64,000 bases of DNA from Planctomycetota bacterium (GTDB lineage: Bacteria; Planctomycetota; Planctomycetia; Gemmatales; Gemmataceae), in NCBI GenBank assembly GCA_021413735.1, contig JAIOPV010000198.1, positions 33,889-97,888 of the forward strand, in the 5' to 3' direction. Position 1 is the first letter of the stretch. Every line of letters begins with the position of its first letter. Shown in pieces: positions 54,061-64,000 of this stretch. The position numbers and the translations under genes were made by a program. The notes under the pieces are model-generated. The model ran no database searches. It was not told the origin of the DNA and saw only the letters and a list, made by a program, of their open reading frames with translations.

Positions 54061-55083
54061 ATGCGCCCCCGCATTCGTCTCGGATTCACATTGATCGAGT
54101 TGTTGGTTGTCATCGCCATCATTGCCATTCTGATTGGGCTTCTCCTGCCAGCGGTTCAGAAGGTCCGCGAGGCAGCAGCCCGCATGAAGTGTACGAACAA
54201 TCTCAAGCAGATCGCCCTGGCGAACATGAATTACGAGAACGCTCAGGGGACGTTTCTTCCCGGCGTGAGCCGCACGGGGTGTTGCTGGGGCACCTGGCAG
54301 GTTGCGATTCTTCCGTACATCGAGCAGGCACCGCTGTTCAAGATCTACACGAATTTCGGCGGGCTCGACGACGGTCCCCGTTATGCATCAAGTCCGAACA
54401 ATACGGTCAGCACCACACGGTTGAGCGCGTTCACTTGCCCGAGCGACATCCCAGCGGTTGTGGGTGGAATCGTGAACCACAATTACGTGCTGAACGCAGG
54501 GAACACCAGTTTCTATCAGGTTCAGATTCCCACCGGATGCACTGGCGGAACCGTTACCAGCCTGACCTGCACGTCATTCGGCGGAGCCCCGTTCGGGTGG
54601 TACGAAGACCCGGCAACCCTCGCGGCTGGTGGCGATTCCTCGCCGACGGACTACAGCGCCGCCAACGCTGCCAACGCGATCGCGGGAAAGTCTGGTCGTC
54701 CGCGAAAGATCTCCGAGATCACCGACGGAACCAGCAACACAATGATGGCGGCGGAGGTGAAACAAGGGCAGGGCGGATCGGATTATCGCGGCTTCTCGTG
54801 GTGGGGTGGCGCTGCCGGCTTCACGGCCTACGGCCAACCGAACAGCACCGATCCTGATGTGTTGACCGGAGCGGGCTGCGACACGACGATCAATCCACCT
54901 TGCACCACGAGTTCGACTGCGACACGCCCTCGAATGCAACTCGCACGCAGTAGACACACGGGAGGCGTCGTCGTGGCTCTGTGCGACGGAAGCGTGAGGT
55001 TCATTCCGAACCAGATCAGCGTCAGTACATGGCGAGCGCTGAGTACCTCACAGGGGGGCGAAGTCCTGGCGAGCGACTGGTGA
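54061..55083 (+). CDS. DUF1559 pseudopilin-like protein
   Basis: 340 residues with AGGAGG upstream of the ATG. The prepilin segment '[20 protein letters not shown]' starts at residue 8, a very short leader. '[20 protein letters not shown]' and C-terminal '[20 protein letters not shown]' (H-X9-DG) define the family. Four cysteine-containing loops in the middle suggest an extracytoplasmic, possibly disulfide-bonded domain. It follows the lipoprotein gene by 70 bp. Confidence 0.95.
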   Translation: MRPRIRLGFTLIELLVVIAIIAILIGLLLPAVQKVREAAARMKCTNNLKQIALANMNYENAQGTFLPGVSRTGCCWGTWQVAILPYIEQAPLFKIYTNFGGLDDGPRYASSPNNTVSTTRLSAFTCPSDIPAVVGGIVNHNYVLNAGNTSFYQVQIPTGCTGGTVTSLTCTSFGGAPFGWYEDPATLAAGGDSSPTDYSAANAANAIAGKSGRPRKISEITDGTSNTMMAAEVKQGQGGSDYRGFSWWGGAAGFTAYGQPNSTDPDVLTGAGCDTTINPPCTTSSTATRPRMQLARSRHTGGVVVALCDGSVRFIPNQISVSTWRALSTSQGGEVLASDW

Positions 55084-55207
55084 GGTGATCTGGAATCCGA
55101 TCTTCCTTCCGACGTTATGGGCTGGGCAGTGCCAACACTCTCCGCGTCAAGCATCCCGCAACGATCTCGTTGACTTTACCCCAGTGTCCCGCGTAGAACT
55201 GCATTAT

Positions 55208-56732
<1,525 letters not shown>

Positions 56733-56762
56733 ACGGGAACGGGTTGAGCGATTTCAACTCAT

Positions 56763-56815
56763 CAGGAAACGCCGTTCATCGCGACTTTTTGAGTCGCGAT
56801 GAACGGCGTTTCCTG
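56763..56815. terminator. Long palindromic bidirectional terminator
   Basis: Perfect 24-bp arms (56763-56786 and 56792-56815) with a 5-base loop between the convergent thiC and FHA genes. Confidence 0.85.
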
Positions 56816-56830
56816 TGACCGACCTCGCCA

Positions 56831-57541
56831 TCAGTCCTTGGTCTCGTTATCCGGCTCTGCGACCGACCGACCGTACCGGGCCAAGAGCATCTGCACGGCT
56901 TGGACGGTCTGCCATTCCGCGAATCCGATGCGAACCTCTGTGCCGTCTTCATTCGCGTCAATGTTTTCGACGGCGATGGTGAGCCCGCGGTGAAGATAAT
57001 CGAGGATTTCCGCGAGGCGAGCAGCTTGGGCGGGAGTGAGTTTCTGCGGAAGCGGGGGAATGTCGTCGTCGAACGCACTCCAGTTTGGAGTTCCGCCCGG
57101 TCCCACCGTTCGATCGCTGGAAGTTTGCGAGGGTGCCGGGGCAGGGGCAGCGAGTCGCCCAGAAGCCGCAGCCAGTTCGTCGGCCCGAACGGTCTGAGCC
57201 TGACCGCCAGCGTTCGCGGGAGCAACAGCTCGACGGGCCGCGATTTCCTCCATCGTCCCAAAGAGCAACATGGTTCGACCAATCGACAATTGATCGCCGG
57301 CACGCAGGCGCCGAATTTGAATTGCGGTGCCGTTTACGCGGGTGCCGTTAGTACTGTCGAGGTCGGTCAGAATGATGTCGCCATCTTCGACCTGCACTTT
57401 CGCATGAAAACGGCTAACTCGCTCATCGTTGAGCCGCAATCCGTTGCCTTCTTCGCGTCCAATCGTGACCGGAATCGGCAAGTCTTTGTAGACCCGACCC
57501 TTGTCGACCCCTTCGAGAACCAGGAACGTGACGGTTCGCAT
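56831..57541 (-). CDS. FHA-domain protein
   Basis: 236 residues from ATG 57541. The N-terminal forkhead-associated domain (about 1-100) has 'PVTIGREEGNGLRLNDERVS', 'RFHAKVQVEDGD' and 'LTDLDSTNGTRVNG', with the Arg, Ser and Asn that read phosphothreonine. A Pro/Ala-rich linker follows, then a helical C-terminal domain ('LTPAQAARLAEILDYLHRGL') of unknown type. It probably binds proteins phosphorylated by Ser/Thr kinases such as those in this window. No membrane segment. Confidence 0.88.
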   Translation of the reverse strand: MRTVTFLVLEGVDKGRVYKDLPIPVTIGREEGNGLRLNDERVSRFHAKVQVEDGDIILTDLDSTNGTRVNGTAIQIRRLRAGDQLSIGRTMLLFGTMEEIAARRAVAPANAGGQAQTVRADELAAASGRLAAPAPAPSQTSSDRTVGPGGTPNWSAFDDDIPPLPQKLTPAQAARLAEILDYLHRGLTIAVENIDANEDGTEVRIGFAEWQTVQAVQMLLARYGRSVAEPDNETKD

Positions 57542-57674
57542 GGCAAGATCCCGTAGCAGGTAAGCACCCGCGCGTGAGAGAGGATTGCTGAATTTGGTAT
57601 AGCACAACTGAGCTTGGAGTGTCTGGAAAAACCGACACCTCACCACGAACTCACAACAAAATATCATCCTTGGT

Positions 57675-58667
57675 TCAGGTCTGAGTGTCAATTTCTCCTG
57701 CGTGGGATTTGCTCCAAAAGTCGAGTTGGAACCTCGTTAAGACCTGCTCCAATGCGTTTGGGGCATCTGCGGGAACAGGAATGAGTTGCGTTAGATGGCG
57801 GAACCAGGTGAGTTGCCGCTTCGCGAACTGCCTTGTGTGGATGCGAATTAGTTCAACTGTCGCCTCCCAATCGTTACCACCGTCAAGGTGAGCCAACAAC
57901 TCGCGATAGCCCAAAGCCTGTCGGCTTTCCCGACTCAGGGGGCGCGGCAACGCCTTCAGTTGGCGAACTTCGTCGAGCCACCCTGAGGCGAGCATCACTT
58001 CCACCCTCTTGTTGATTCGCTCATAAAGCACCTCTCGCGGCAATTCGAGAACAACTGCCGGAATGCGGACAGGAGTTGGTGCCTGTTCTGGGTGCTCGGT
58101 GAAGGCAGGCGTGTCCCACGTTTGCTGCCACGCGGAGATTGGCTTGCCAGTGAGCGCGTGAACTTCGAGGGCACGCACGACTCGCCGCACGTCATTCGGG
58201 TGAAGCCGAGTTGCGGTTTTCGGATCGACCGTCGCCAGCCGAGCGTGCAGTGCTTCCTTTCCGACTTGTTCAGCCTCAACTTCGAGGTCGCGCCTGAGTT
58301 CTTCGTCGGCGGGCGGTCCGTCGAATAAGCCGTGCAGCAACGCCTTCAGATAGAACGGAGTACCGCCCACGAAGAGTGGTCTCTTGCCGCGAGCGGTGAT
58401 ATTCCGGCACGCCTCGGCTGCGTGGTCAAGCCACCAAGCCACCGATAGGGATTCCCAGGGGTCGAGAACATCGATGAGATGGTGCGGAACGCGGGTACGT
58501 TCCGCGAGCGCGGGTTTCGCGGTGCCGATGTCCATGCCGCGATAAACGGTCATGGAATCGAGCGCGATGATCTCCGCGCCAATGCGGTCGGCGACCTCCA
58601 GCGCGAGGGCGGTTTTCCCGCACGCCGTCGGACCTGTCAGGATCAGGGCATTCGCGAACGCGGACAT
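57675..58667 (-). CDS. miaA: tRNA dimethylallyltransferase
   Basis: 330 residues. The P-loop 'GPTACGKT' (12-19) is followed by 'EIIALDSMTVYRGMDIGTAK', 'VPHHLIDVLDP', 'LFVGGTPFYLKALLHGL', 'DVRRVVRALEV' and 'RESRQALGYRELLAHLDG', all MiaA blocks, ending with 'IHTRQFAKRQLTWFRH'. It adds an isopentenyl group to A37 of tRNAs reading UNN codons. It is divergent from a HAD phosphatase gene with a 47-bp gap. Confidence 0.96.
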   Translation of the reverse strand: MSAFANALILTGPTACGKTALALEVADRIGAEIIALDSMTVYRGMDIGTAKPALAERTRVPHHLIDVLDPWESLSVAWWLDHAAEACRNITARGKRPLFVGGTPFYLKALLHGLFDGPPADEELRRDLEVEAEQVGKEALHARLATVDPKTATRLHPNDVRRVVRALEVHALTGKPISAWQQTWDTPAFTEHPEQAPTPVRIPAVVLELPREVLYERINKRVEVMLASGWLDEVRQLKALPRPLSRESRQALGYRELLAHLDGGNDWEATVELIRIHTRQFAKRQLTWFRHLTQLIPVPADAPNALEQVLTRFQLDFWSKSHAGEIDTQT

Positions 58668-58714
58668 GGTCGTATCTTACACAAGAACAGGATTAACTGC
58701 TTTCCGAGACGCCA

Positions 58715-59536
58715 ATGTTGCCGCCGGCTGAACTCATCAATCCGTCTGTTCGTCGTGGACCGTTCCGTGCGGTTCTGTTCGATTTCGACGGCACGCTCTC
58801 GCTCATCCGCGAGGGTTGGCCGCGTGTGATGGTCGGCATGATGCTGGAACGACTTCGCGGGGCGTCGCTGCTCCGGGAACCCGAAGCCGAGGAATGGATC
58901 ACGATCGATCGCCTCGTGATGGCTCAGAATGGCGCTCCGACAATCCGGCAAATGGAAGTGTTCGTTGATGAAGTCCGTCGGCGTGGAGGAACGCCAGCCG
59001 ACTCGTGGGAATATCTTCGCGAGTACATCGATAGGCTCATGCGAGACGTTCGCGGACGCTGGGCTGATCTGGAGACGGGTGTCGCGAAGGCTGCGGATTG
59101 GGTGGTGCCAAACGCCCATGCGATACTCACGAACATTCGCGACAAGGGTGTGCCGTTGTTCGTGGCCAGTGGAACGGAATACGATCATGTCGCTTGCGAG
59201 GCGAAACTTCTCGGCGTGGAGGCGTTCTTTCCGACTGGGATCAACGCACCGAAGGATAATGACCCGGCTTTTGGGAAAGGCAAGGTGATTGCCCGGCTTC
59301 TCGCTGAACTGGGTATCCGTGGCGAGGAGTTACTCGGCTTCGGAGATGGCGTTGTTGAGACCGGAGAGGTGAAGCGAGTTGGTGGCGTGGCGGTTGGTGT
59401 TGCGAGTTCCGAACCGGGCAGCGGATGGGGCGTCGTGCAGCAGGAAAAGCGAGCGAGACTCATCGCAGCCGGTGCCGATCTCATCGTGCCTGATTACTCG
59501 CGGCAGGACGAGTTGATCCGTTGGTTGTGGGGCTGA
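58715..59536 (+). CDS. HAD-superfamily phosphatase (phosphoglycolate-phosphatase-like)
   Basis: 273 residues. Motif I is 'VLFDFDGTLSL' (nucleophile Asp23, acid/base Asp25), motif II 'LFVASGTEYD', motif III Lys in 'FGKGKVIARLL' and motif IV 'LLGFGDGVVETGEVKRVG'. A helical cap lies between motifs I and II (about 35-125), as in C1-type HAD enzymes. The last acidic motif has GDGVVE where GD-x3-D is common, so Glu may replace Asp. Substrate is not predictable; phosphoglycolate or a sugar phosphate are possible. Confidence 0.82.
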   Translation: MLPPAELINPSVRRGPFRAVLFDFDGTLSLIREGWPRVMVGMMLERLRGASLLREPEAEEWITIDRLVMAQNGAPTIRQMEVFVDEVRRRGGTPADSWEYLREYIDRLMRDVRGRWADLETGVAKAADWVVPNAHAILTNIRDKGVPLFVASGTEYDHVACEAKLLGVEAFFPTGINAPKDNDPAFGKGKVIARLLAELGIRGEELLGFGDGVVETGEVKRVGGVAVGVASSEPGSGWGVVQQEKRARLIAAGADLIVPDYSRQDELIRWLWG

Positions 59537-59623
59537 GTCGCGTTGCTCTCCAAGCTATCCATCCCCAAAGCGAGCGATTACGATGATCCTTCATCATTGC
59601 CCCACATGGAGAAAGGATTGACG

Positions 59624-60187
59624 ATGTTCCGCCCAGTCATTTTCGTCGTTGGTCTCGCGGTTGTGATTGGTGGATGCAAAATGCCGGCGGAGGAACCGCC
59701 AGCGCAACTGGAAGAGTTCGTCTCGAAGGAATGGAAGTTCAAAGTGAAATTTCCAGGCAAGCCGGAGAACAAGCAACAAGACGCGAAGCAGCAGATCGGC
59801 GCTCGAACAATTCAAATCAAAGTAGTAATGTTCTCGAAGTCGTTTCGCAACGAGGGATTCATTGTCGGTGTGACGGACATCCCGACCGCGTTTGAACCTG
59901 ATCCGATCGAGACACAGTTAATGCTCGAAAAGGGTCGCGAGGCTGCACTGGCTAACTCGGGCGCGACCCTGGAGTCAAGCAAGTCGATCCTGTTTCAAGG
60001 GCGGTATCAGGGAATGGAAATCTTGGCGAAGTCGCAACCCCCGAAGGGGCCCGCCGACGGCCTTCTCAGAGCGCGAGTCTACGTTGTTGGGAAGCGGGTT
60101 TATCAGACGATCGTGGCGGGTACGGCAACTGCCATCAAGGAACCCCGCGTGGCGGAATTCCTCGACTCGTTTCAGGTGACAGACTGA
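59624..60187 (+). CDS. Lipoprotein, unknown function
   Basis: 187 residues from ATG 59624 (AAAGGA six bases upstream), producing signal peptide 'FRPVIFVVGLAVVIGGC' with Cys18 as lipid anchor. The mature domain ('SKEWKFKVKFPGKPENKQQD', 'RNEGFIVGVTDIPTAFEPDP', 'LRARVYVVGKRVYQTIVAG', 'VAEFLDSFQVTD') follows a mixed alpha/beta pattern seen in other planctomycete lipoproteins of unknown role. A palindromic terminator follows at once. Confidence 0.75.
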   Translation: MFRPVIFVVGLAVVIGGCKMPAEEPPAQLEEFVSKEWKFKVKFPGKPENKQQDAKQQIGARTIQIKVVMFSKSFRNEGFIVGVTDIPTAFEPDPIETQLMLEKGREAALANSGATLESSKSILFQGRYQGMEILAKSQPPKGPADGLLRARVYVVGKRVYQTIVAGTATAIKEPRVAEFLDSFQVTD

Positions 60188-60196
60188 CAAGGATAC

Positions 60197-60246
60197 TCGC
60201 GGCTTGCGTCGTCGTGCTATTGTGCTCGCGACGACGCAAGCCGCGA
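60197..60246. terminator. Palindromic bidirectional terminator
   Basis: Perfect 18-bp arms (60197-60214 and 60229-60246) around a 14-base loop between convergent genes; includes GCGGCTTGCG, related to the 20898 and 29169 palindromes. Confidence 0.8.
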
Positions 60247-60257
60247 ATACGGGAAGC

Positions 60258-61907
60258 TCAATTTCGCGGGTCAGGGACGTATTCGCCGAGCGCAGCTTGA
60301 AGGGCAGGAGCAGGTTCGTCGAAGTCGGTGCCGGGCATCAACTCGGCCATCGTGCGGACGATCTGTTCACGAATCGCCACAAACGCCGCAGCACACTTCG
60401 GGTCGAAGTGCCGACCAGCCTGTTTCGCCACCTCATTGAACGCCCACGACGGCGGCTTCCCCTTCTGGTTCTCGTAGTACGGACGGTGCGATGTCATCGC
60501 GTCGAATGCATCCGCGACAGCCACGATTCGAGCGAGGAATGGAATCGCTTCGCCAGCCAACCCGTCGGGGTAGCCGGTTCCGTCCCAGCGTTCATGGTGA
60601 TTGCGCACAATCGGAATGATCGGGTGCATGTCCGGGACTGTCTGAAGAATCTCCGCCCCCATCGTCGTATGCTTCTGCATCTTCGCGTATTCGTCTGCGG
60701 TCAGTTTCCCAGGCTTGCGAAGAATTGCGTCGTCGATCCCGATCTTGCCGATGTCGTGGAGCGGACCGCCGAACTTCACCAACTCGAGTTGATCTTCCGA
60801 AAGCTCCAGTTTCTCCGCAAGCATGATCGCGTAACGGGTCACTCGTTGCGTGTGGCCGCCAGTGTAGTCGTCTCGCAGTTCGACCGCCTGAGCCAGAATC
60901 GTGATCGTCTTCAGGAACATGTCGCGCTGCTTCTTCAGCAACTGAGCGCTTTCAATCGCTGCTGAAACGTGCGCCGCGAGGGCGTCTGCGAGGAAGAGAT
61001 GATCTTCGTTGAACGGAGCCTGTGCGAGATTTCGGTCGAGGTGCAGAACGCCAAGACGCTTTCGCGGGGTTCGCAGCAGCACGCACAGAACGCTCGCCAT
61101 TCCGCCGTCCGACATACTCTGTGTCGCACTGCCCTCGGATTCGCTGTTGAGGGTGCTGTAAAGCAGGGAGACGCCGCCGGCATAGCAACGTTGAGCGAGC
61201 TTCTTGGAGAAGTGGAATCGGCCCGGAGGTTCGCCCTGACCAACCGCGAGCGCCCGAAGCTGGAGGTTCGGCTCGGTCAGATCCCCTTCGGCAAGAACGA
61301 TGGCTCCTCGCTGTGCTTCCAGCACGCTCACCGCGTCGTTCAGCACCGCGTTGAGGAGTTGGTCCTCGCTCTGCATGTGAACGAAGTGATGCCCAGCACG
61401 CAAAAGCGCGAAGAGTTGCTCCCCGGCACGCGGCATGTGATTGCGGTCGAACGCAAGCCGACGGATGCCTTCTTCAAATGTGGATTCGGCCGCTGCGACG
61501 ATGTGTTGGTTCGAGGCTGGTCCTTCGGCGATCGTCGTTTCGCCGCCTTCGACGATCAGCGCAACCTTGCCAAACTGGACGATATCTCTCTGGTGAAGCG
61601 GGTGCTCCCCCGGTCCCATCCGAACGCCATTGACGTAGGTTCCGTTGGTGCTTTCAAGATCGCGGACGAACCAGCCCTCGTCGCCGAGCCGAACTTCGGC
61701 GTGCCGGCGGCTGACGGAACTGTCGTCGAGGACAATCTCCAGCGAGGCAAGGCGACCAGCACGCAGGAGCGTTTCGGACTCCCACACCTGGCCCTTGATC
61801 TCGCCGCTTATCCCGCGGAGTCGGATCGAGCGTTTCACACGCGCCTCGGAATGCGACTCAATGTGAAGCGACCGGAAACGATACGTGATCGGAGCCGGCC
61901 GCGACAT
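60258..61907 (-). CDS. FHA-GAF-HD-GYP protein (candidate cyclic-di-GMP phosphodiesterase)
   Basis: 549 residues from ATG 61907. An FHA domain (about 35-125: 'GRLASLEIVLDDSSVSRRHA', 'RDLESTNGTYVNGVRMG') is followed by a GAF-like domain (about 160-325: 'VSVLEAQRGAIVLAEG', 'RLGVLHLDRNLAQAPF') and an HD-GYP domain (about 330-530: 'GGHTQRVTRYAIMLAE', 'GGPLHDIGKIGID', 'HHERWDGTGYPDGL', 'VADAFDAMTSHRPY'). All HD-GYP metal ligands and the GYP triplet are present, so it probably hydrolyses cyclic di-GMP. The FHA domain would couple this to Ser/Thr phosphorylation. No membrane segment. Confidence 0.93.
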   Translation of the reverse strand: MSRPAPITYRFRSLHIESHSEARVKRSIRLRGISGEIKGQVWESETLLRAGRLASLEIVLDDSSVSRRHAEVRLGDEGWFVRDLESTNGTYVNGVRMGPGEHPLHQRDIVQFGKVALIVEGGETTIAEGPASNQHIVAAAESTFEEGIRRLAFDRNHMPRAGEQLFALLRAGHHFVHMQSEDQLLNAVLNDAVSVLEAQRGAIVLAEGDLTEPNLQLRALAVGQGEPPGRFHFSKKLAQRCYAGGVSLLYSTLNSESEGSATQSMSDGGMASVLCVLLRTPRKRLGVLHLDRNLAQAPFNEDHLFLADALAAHVSAAIESAQLLKKQRDMFLKTITILAQAVELRDDYTGGHTQRVTRYAIMLAEKLELSEDQLELVKFGGPLHDIGKIGIDDAILRKPGKLTADEYAKMQKHTTMGAEILQTVPDMHPIIPIVRNHHERWDGTGYPDGLAGEAIPFLARIVAVADAFDAMTSHRPYYENQKGKPPSWAFNEVAKQAGRHFDPKCAAAFVAIREQIVRTMAELMPGTDFDEPAPALQAALGEYVPDPRN

Positions 61908-62344
61908 GTTCGAGTTCGATTGAGGGATTCTAACATGCGTGTCGGTCGTTCGCACCGCCAGAATCATTTCCACGAGTGTTTTTGAGATTGGGTATGGAAA
62001 TCTGCCCGAAGGCGACGCAGTTTGGCGGCACTGATCGGAGTAAGAGCTGATCTTTCATCGCGGAGTTGTCAAGGAAGAGGAAGTGGTTTCCGCATTTCTC
62101 ATTGGTTCCGGGCGACATCCCCACCCCACGTCCGGAACCAGGATTTCAGACCCGGAACCATCCCATTCGTCCGGAAGAAAGTCCATCAGAACATCGGCCA
62201 GAAGAGCGTTCTGCAGCAGATCATGGTCTCTGGGAACACTTTCTGGCAATCGCAGACAAATCTGATGAACTTGCTGTGTCAGCTTCCCATCTCCGGAACC
62301 GTTCCAGACGATACCGGAAGCGAAGGCTTAGTCTGCCCGAAAAC
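61908..62344. other. Intergenic region with repeated CCGGAACC motif
   Basis: 437 bp between two minus-strand genes. No convincing gene. The octamer CCGGAACC or its complement occurs at 62104-62111, 62132-62139, 62152-62159 and 62293-62300. The second and third are 20 bp apart and the first forms an inverted pair with the second. It should contain the promoter of the HD-GYP gene. Confidence 0.4.
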
Positions 62345-63376
62345 TCACGGGCGGTCGCCCGGACGGCCAAGCACGACATCGTCTTGGTTAGCACCTGCAG
62401 AAACCTGCCCGAAGATATTCCGATAGATGTCGTCGCCATTCGGACCAATCAGTGGTGACGTCGTGTGTCGAACGTTGCCGCCAGCGCACAGCACATTCAT
62501 CCCGACAGCGTGCGGGCAAAGTGGCCCCGCTGCGGGTGCTGCGGTGGCCGACGGGTAATCCGCCGAGATCGGTACGAGATCGTGTTCGCCGCCAGCCGTG
62601 GGGCGGTGGAACCCCTGAATGCCCACCGGGGTCCGGTAACCAAGGCTATAGGTGTACCCAACTGGGGTGGAAGCTTTTGTAGTCGTGGTTGCGGCTGGGT
62701 CGGCCGGGCACTGCGCTCGGAACCCCGGTGGCACCTGTCCAGCCTCGGCCAGAGCCGCCACAAATGTATCGGCGGTCGGGTTGGATTTCGTCCCAATCTG
62801 CGGATACCTTCCGCCGTGCGTGTCGGCGTAGCCTGCAAGCCCTGTGTGAAGCGTGTGAAGGTTGGACTGGCAGACGAGAACCTGATTTCGAGCGCGGAGG
62901 TTCCCGATAGCAGAGAAGATGAGACCGCCCGCGAACAAGGCGATCCCACAGGCGACGATCATGTCTGGCCGGAAGCGTCCGCCAACTACTCGCGTCTCGG
63001 GCTCCTCACGCGGAGCACGACGCATCATCGGGGGCGGCACACTCGGGAACGAGAGCGGATGATCTTCGGGGATTCTGTAATCCGACTCCATCGCCAGCGC
63101 CACCGCGACGATTGTTCCGTGATCCGACTCCACCGATTGCGCCGGTTCGTGGTCCGCGAGATGCGCTGCAAGTCGGGAGATGGTGCGGAGAGCCAACTCC
63201 GGCGGTGGTTCAGACACGGTTGCACGCTCAACCGCGAGAGGAGCCAGCGCGAGGCGCAGTTGAGCCAGACGAGTCGTGTCGGCAGGGTTCGCACGAATCG
63301 CAGTCGCAACCGCGTTGTGTTCCTCGGTGTCGAGGGCTTCGAGCAGATATCCGATCAGAGTTTCATCGGTTGTCAT
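62345..63376 (-). CDS. Anti-sigma-factor-like protein with pseudopilin-like extracytoplasmic domain
   Basis: 343 residues. Residues 1-75 ('MTTDETLIGYLLEALDTEEH', 'NPADTTRLAQLRLALAPL') resemble the helical anti-sigma domain, here without zinc ligands. One membrane helix lies at about 138-158. Directly after it, 'VCQSNLHTLHTGLAGYADTH' followed by 'GGRYPQIG' matches the region after the prepilin helix of DUF1559 proteins, and 'CPHAVGMNVLCAGGNVRHTT' is a degenerate H-X9-DG. The N-terminal prepilin cleavage motif is absent. It probably sequesters the sigma factor encoded 55 bp upstream and senses something outside. Confidence 0.75.
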   Translation of the reverse strand: MTTDETLIGYLLEALDTEEHNAVATAIRANPADTTRLAQLRLALAPLAVERATVSEPPPELALRTISRLAAHLADHEPAQSVESDHGTIVAVALAMESDYRIPEDHPLSFPSVPPPMMRRAPREEPETRVVGGRFRPDMIVACGIALFAGGLIFSAIGNLRARNQVLVCQSNLHTLHTGLAGYADTHGGRYPQIGTKSNPTADTFVAALAEAGQVPPGFRAQCPADPAATTTTKASTPVGYTYSLGYRTPVGIQGFHRPTAGGEHDLVPISADYPSATAAPAAGPLCPHAVGMNVLCAGGNVRHTTSPLIGPNGDDIYRNIFGQVSAGANQDDVVLGRPGDRP

Positions 63377-63400
63377 GAGTTTGTCCCCAATTTGGGGTTC

Positions 63401-63418
63401 GTCGCCGCAAGCGGCGAC
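63401..63418. repeat. Short GC-rich palindrome between sigma and anti-sigma genes
   Basis: Perfect 8-bp arms GTCGCCGC / GCGGCGAC with an AA loop; contains GCCGCAAGCGGC, found also in the putA palindrome. Confidence 0.6.
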
Positions 63419-63431
63419 ACTGGACCCGTAC

Positions 63432-64000
63432 CTAAATGCTCTTCAATCCGCTTTCCGCGTTTTCGCCAGCCCAGTCTTCCGTCAACTTCGTCAGTGCGGT
63501 ATGAAGTCGCGACTTCACCGTGCCAACCGGAATACCGAGGACGTCCGCGGCATCCTGGTACTTTAATCCCTGGAAATACACAAGCAGAACCGTCTGTCTG
63601 AGCAACTCGGGCAGCTTTGCCACCGCGAGTCGCACGAGTTCCCGTTGTTCATCTTTGTCAGCGGCCTCGGGTGGCGCATCACCCGGAGCTGGCAGCAACT
63701 CGAAGAGTGGGCGTGGTTCGCCGTCTTCGTCGGGAGCCGAAACCGTGTCGGCAGGGCGGTCGGCTAAACGGCGATTTCGCCGACGGAGGGCATCAATCGC
63801 CTGGTTCGTGGCAATTGCGTAAAGCCATGGGCGCGCCGGCCGGCCGGGTTCGTACTGCTGAATCTTCAGGAATACCTGTACGAAAGTGTTCTGGAACACA
63901 TCGTCGGCGAGGTCATCGTCGCCCAGATATCGCCGCAGGTAGCCGAATAATTCGCGTTCGTAGCGACGGACCAATGGGCCGAACACCTCGCGTTCCCCGT
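63432..64000 (-). CDS. ECF-type RNA polymerase sigma factor (5' end outside window)
   Basis: About 189 codons are present and the frame stays open to the right edge with sigma-like residues ahead of the first internal GTG, so the true start is outside. Region 2 is 'LVRRYERELFGYLRRYLGDD', 'DLADDVFQNTFVQVFLKI' and 'RPARPWLYAIATNQAIDALR'. Region 4 is 'LVRLAVAKLPELLRQTVLLV' then 'YFQGLKYQDAADVLGIPVGT' and 'VKSRLHTALTKL'. It forms an operon with the anti-sigma-like gene 55 bp downstream. Confidence 0.92.
   Translation of the reverse strand, partial: GEREVFGPLVRRYERELFGYLRRYLGDDDLADDVFQNTFVQVFLKIQQYEPGRPARPWLYAIATNQAIDALRRRNRRLADRPADTVSAPDEDGEPRPLFELLPAPGDAPPEAADKDEQRELVRLAVAKLPELLRQTVLLVYFQGLKYQDAADVLGIPVGTVKSRLHTALTKLTEDWAGENAESGLKSI

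Overview
The window reads as chromosomal DNA of a planctomycete, most likely of the Gemmataceae. Several lineage-typical families point there: three DUF1559 pseudopilin-like proteins paired with small lipoproteins, a DUF1549/DUF1553 plus DUF1501 pair, an ECF sigma factor overlapping a Ser/Thr kinase, a TIGR02996-type protein, and a protein opening with the 'SEWL..DP' pattern that I recall from Gemmata genomes. I found no rRNA, tRNA, CRISPR array, transposase or phage gene.

Region 1 (1-8229, all minus strand) is the most unusual part. Two hypothetical genes lead into a tightly coupled run: a possible 16-codon reading frame, a cupin, an asparagine-synthetase-like protein, a zinc-ribbon/two-TM/Toprim-like protein and a second asparagine-synthetase-like protein, followed by dusC and an acid-ceramidase/C45-like Ntn hydrolase cut by the window edge. 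Both synthetase homologues keep the ATP-pyrophosphatase loop but lack the glutaminase cysteine. They therefore look like dedicated amide or peptide ligases rather than asparagine synthetases.

Region 2 (8347-16497) holds a DUF2784 membrane protein, a GT4 glycosyltransferase, a zinc-ribbon tail-anchored protein, a Gfo/Idh-like oxidoreductase, a lipoprotein/DUF1559 pair, a WD40 protein and a secreted esterase. Region 3 (16498-25705) has a 1462-residue single-pass TPR/coiled-coil protein followed by five tandem WD40 paralogues that share a C-terminal signature with a sixth copy at 13617.

Region 4 (25823-38866) is mostly metabolism and regulation: an L-threonine 3-dehydrogenase-like SDR, a non-RD kinase, bifunctional PutA, a TIGR02996 gene broken by an in-frame TGA, a triple OB-fold membrane protein, a sigma-54 activator, precorrin-2 dehydrogenase, an HtrA protease and an enoyl-CoA hydratase. 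Region 5 (38918-55083) carries secreted and surface functions: a PQQ-propeller/DUF1549/DUF1501/EF-hand operon, a CBM2-CBM2-GH5-Calx-beta cellulase, an ECF sigma/kinase pair and three DUF1559/lipoprotein units.

Region 6 (55208-64000) has a TPP riboswitch with thiC, an FHA protein, miaA, a HAD phosphatase, a lipoprotein, an FHA-GAF-HD-GYP protein and, at the edge, an ECF sigma factor with an anti-sigma/pseudopilin fusion. GC-rich palindromes with a shared core recur in gaps between genes, and one lies inside the putA reading frame.
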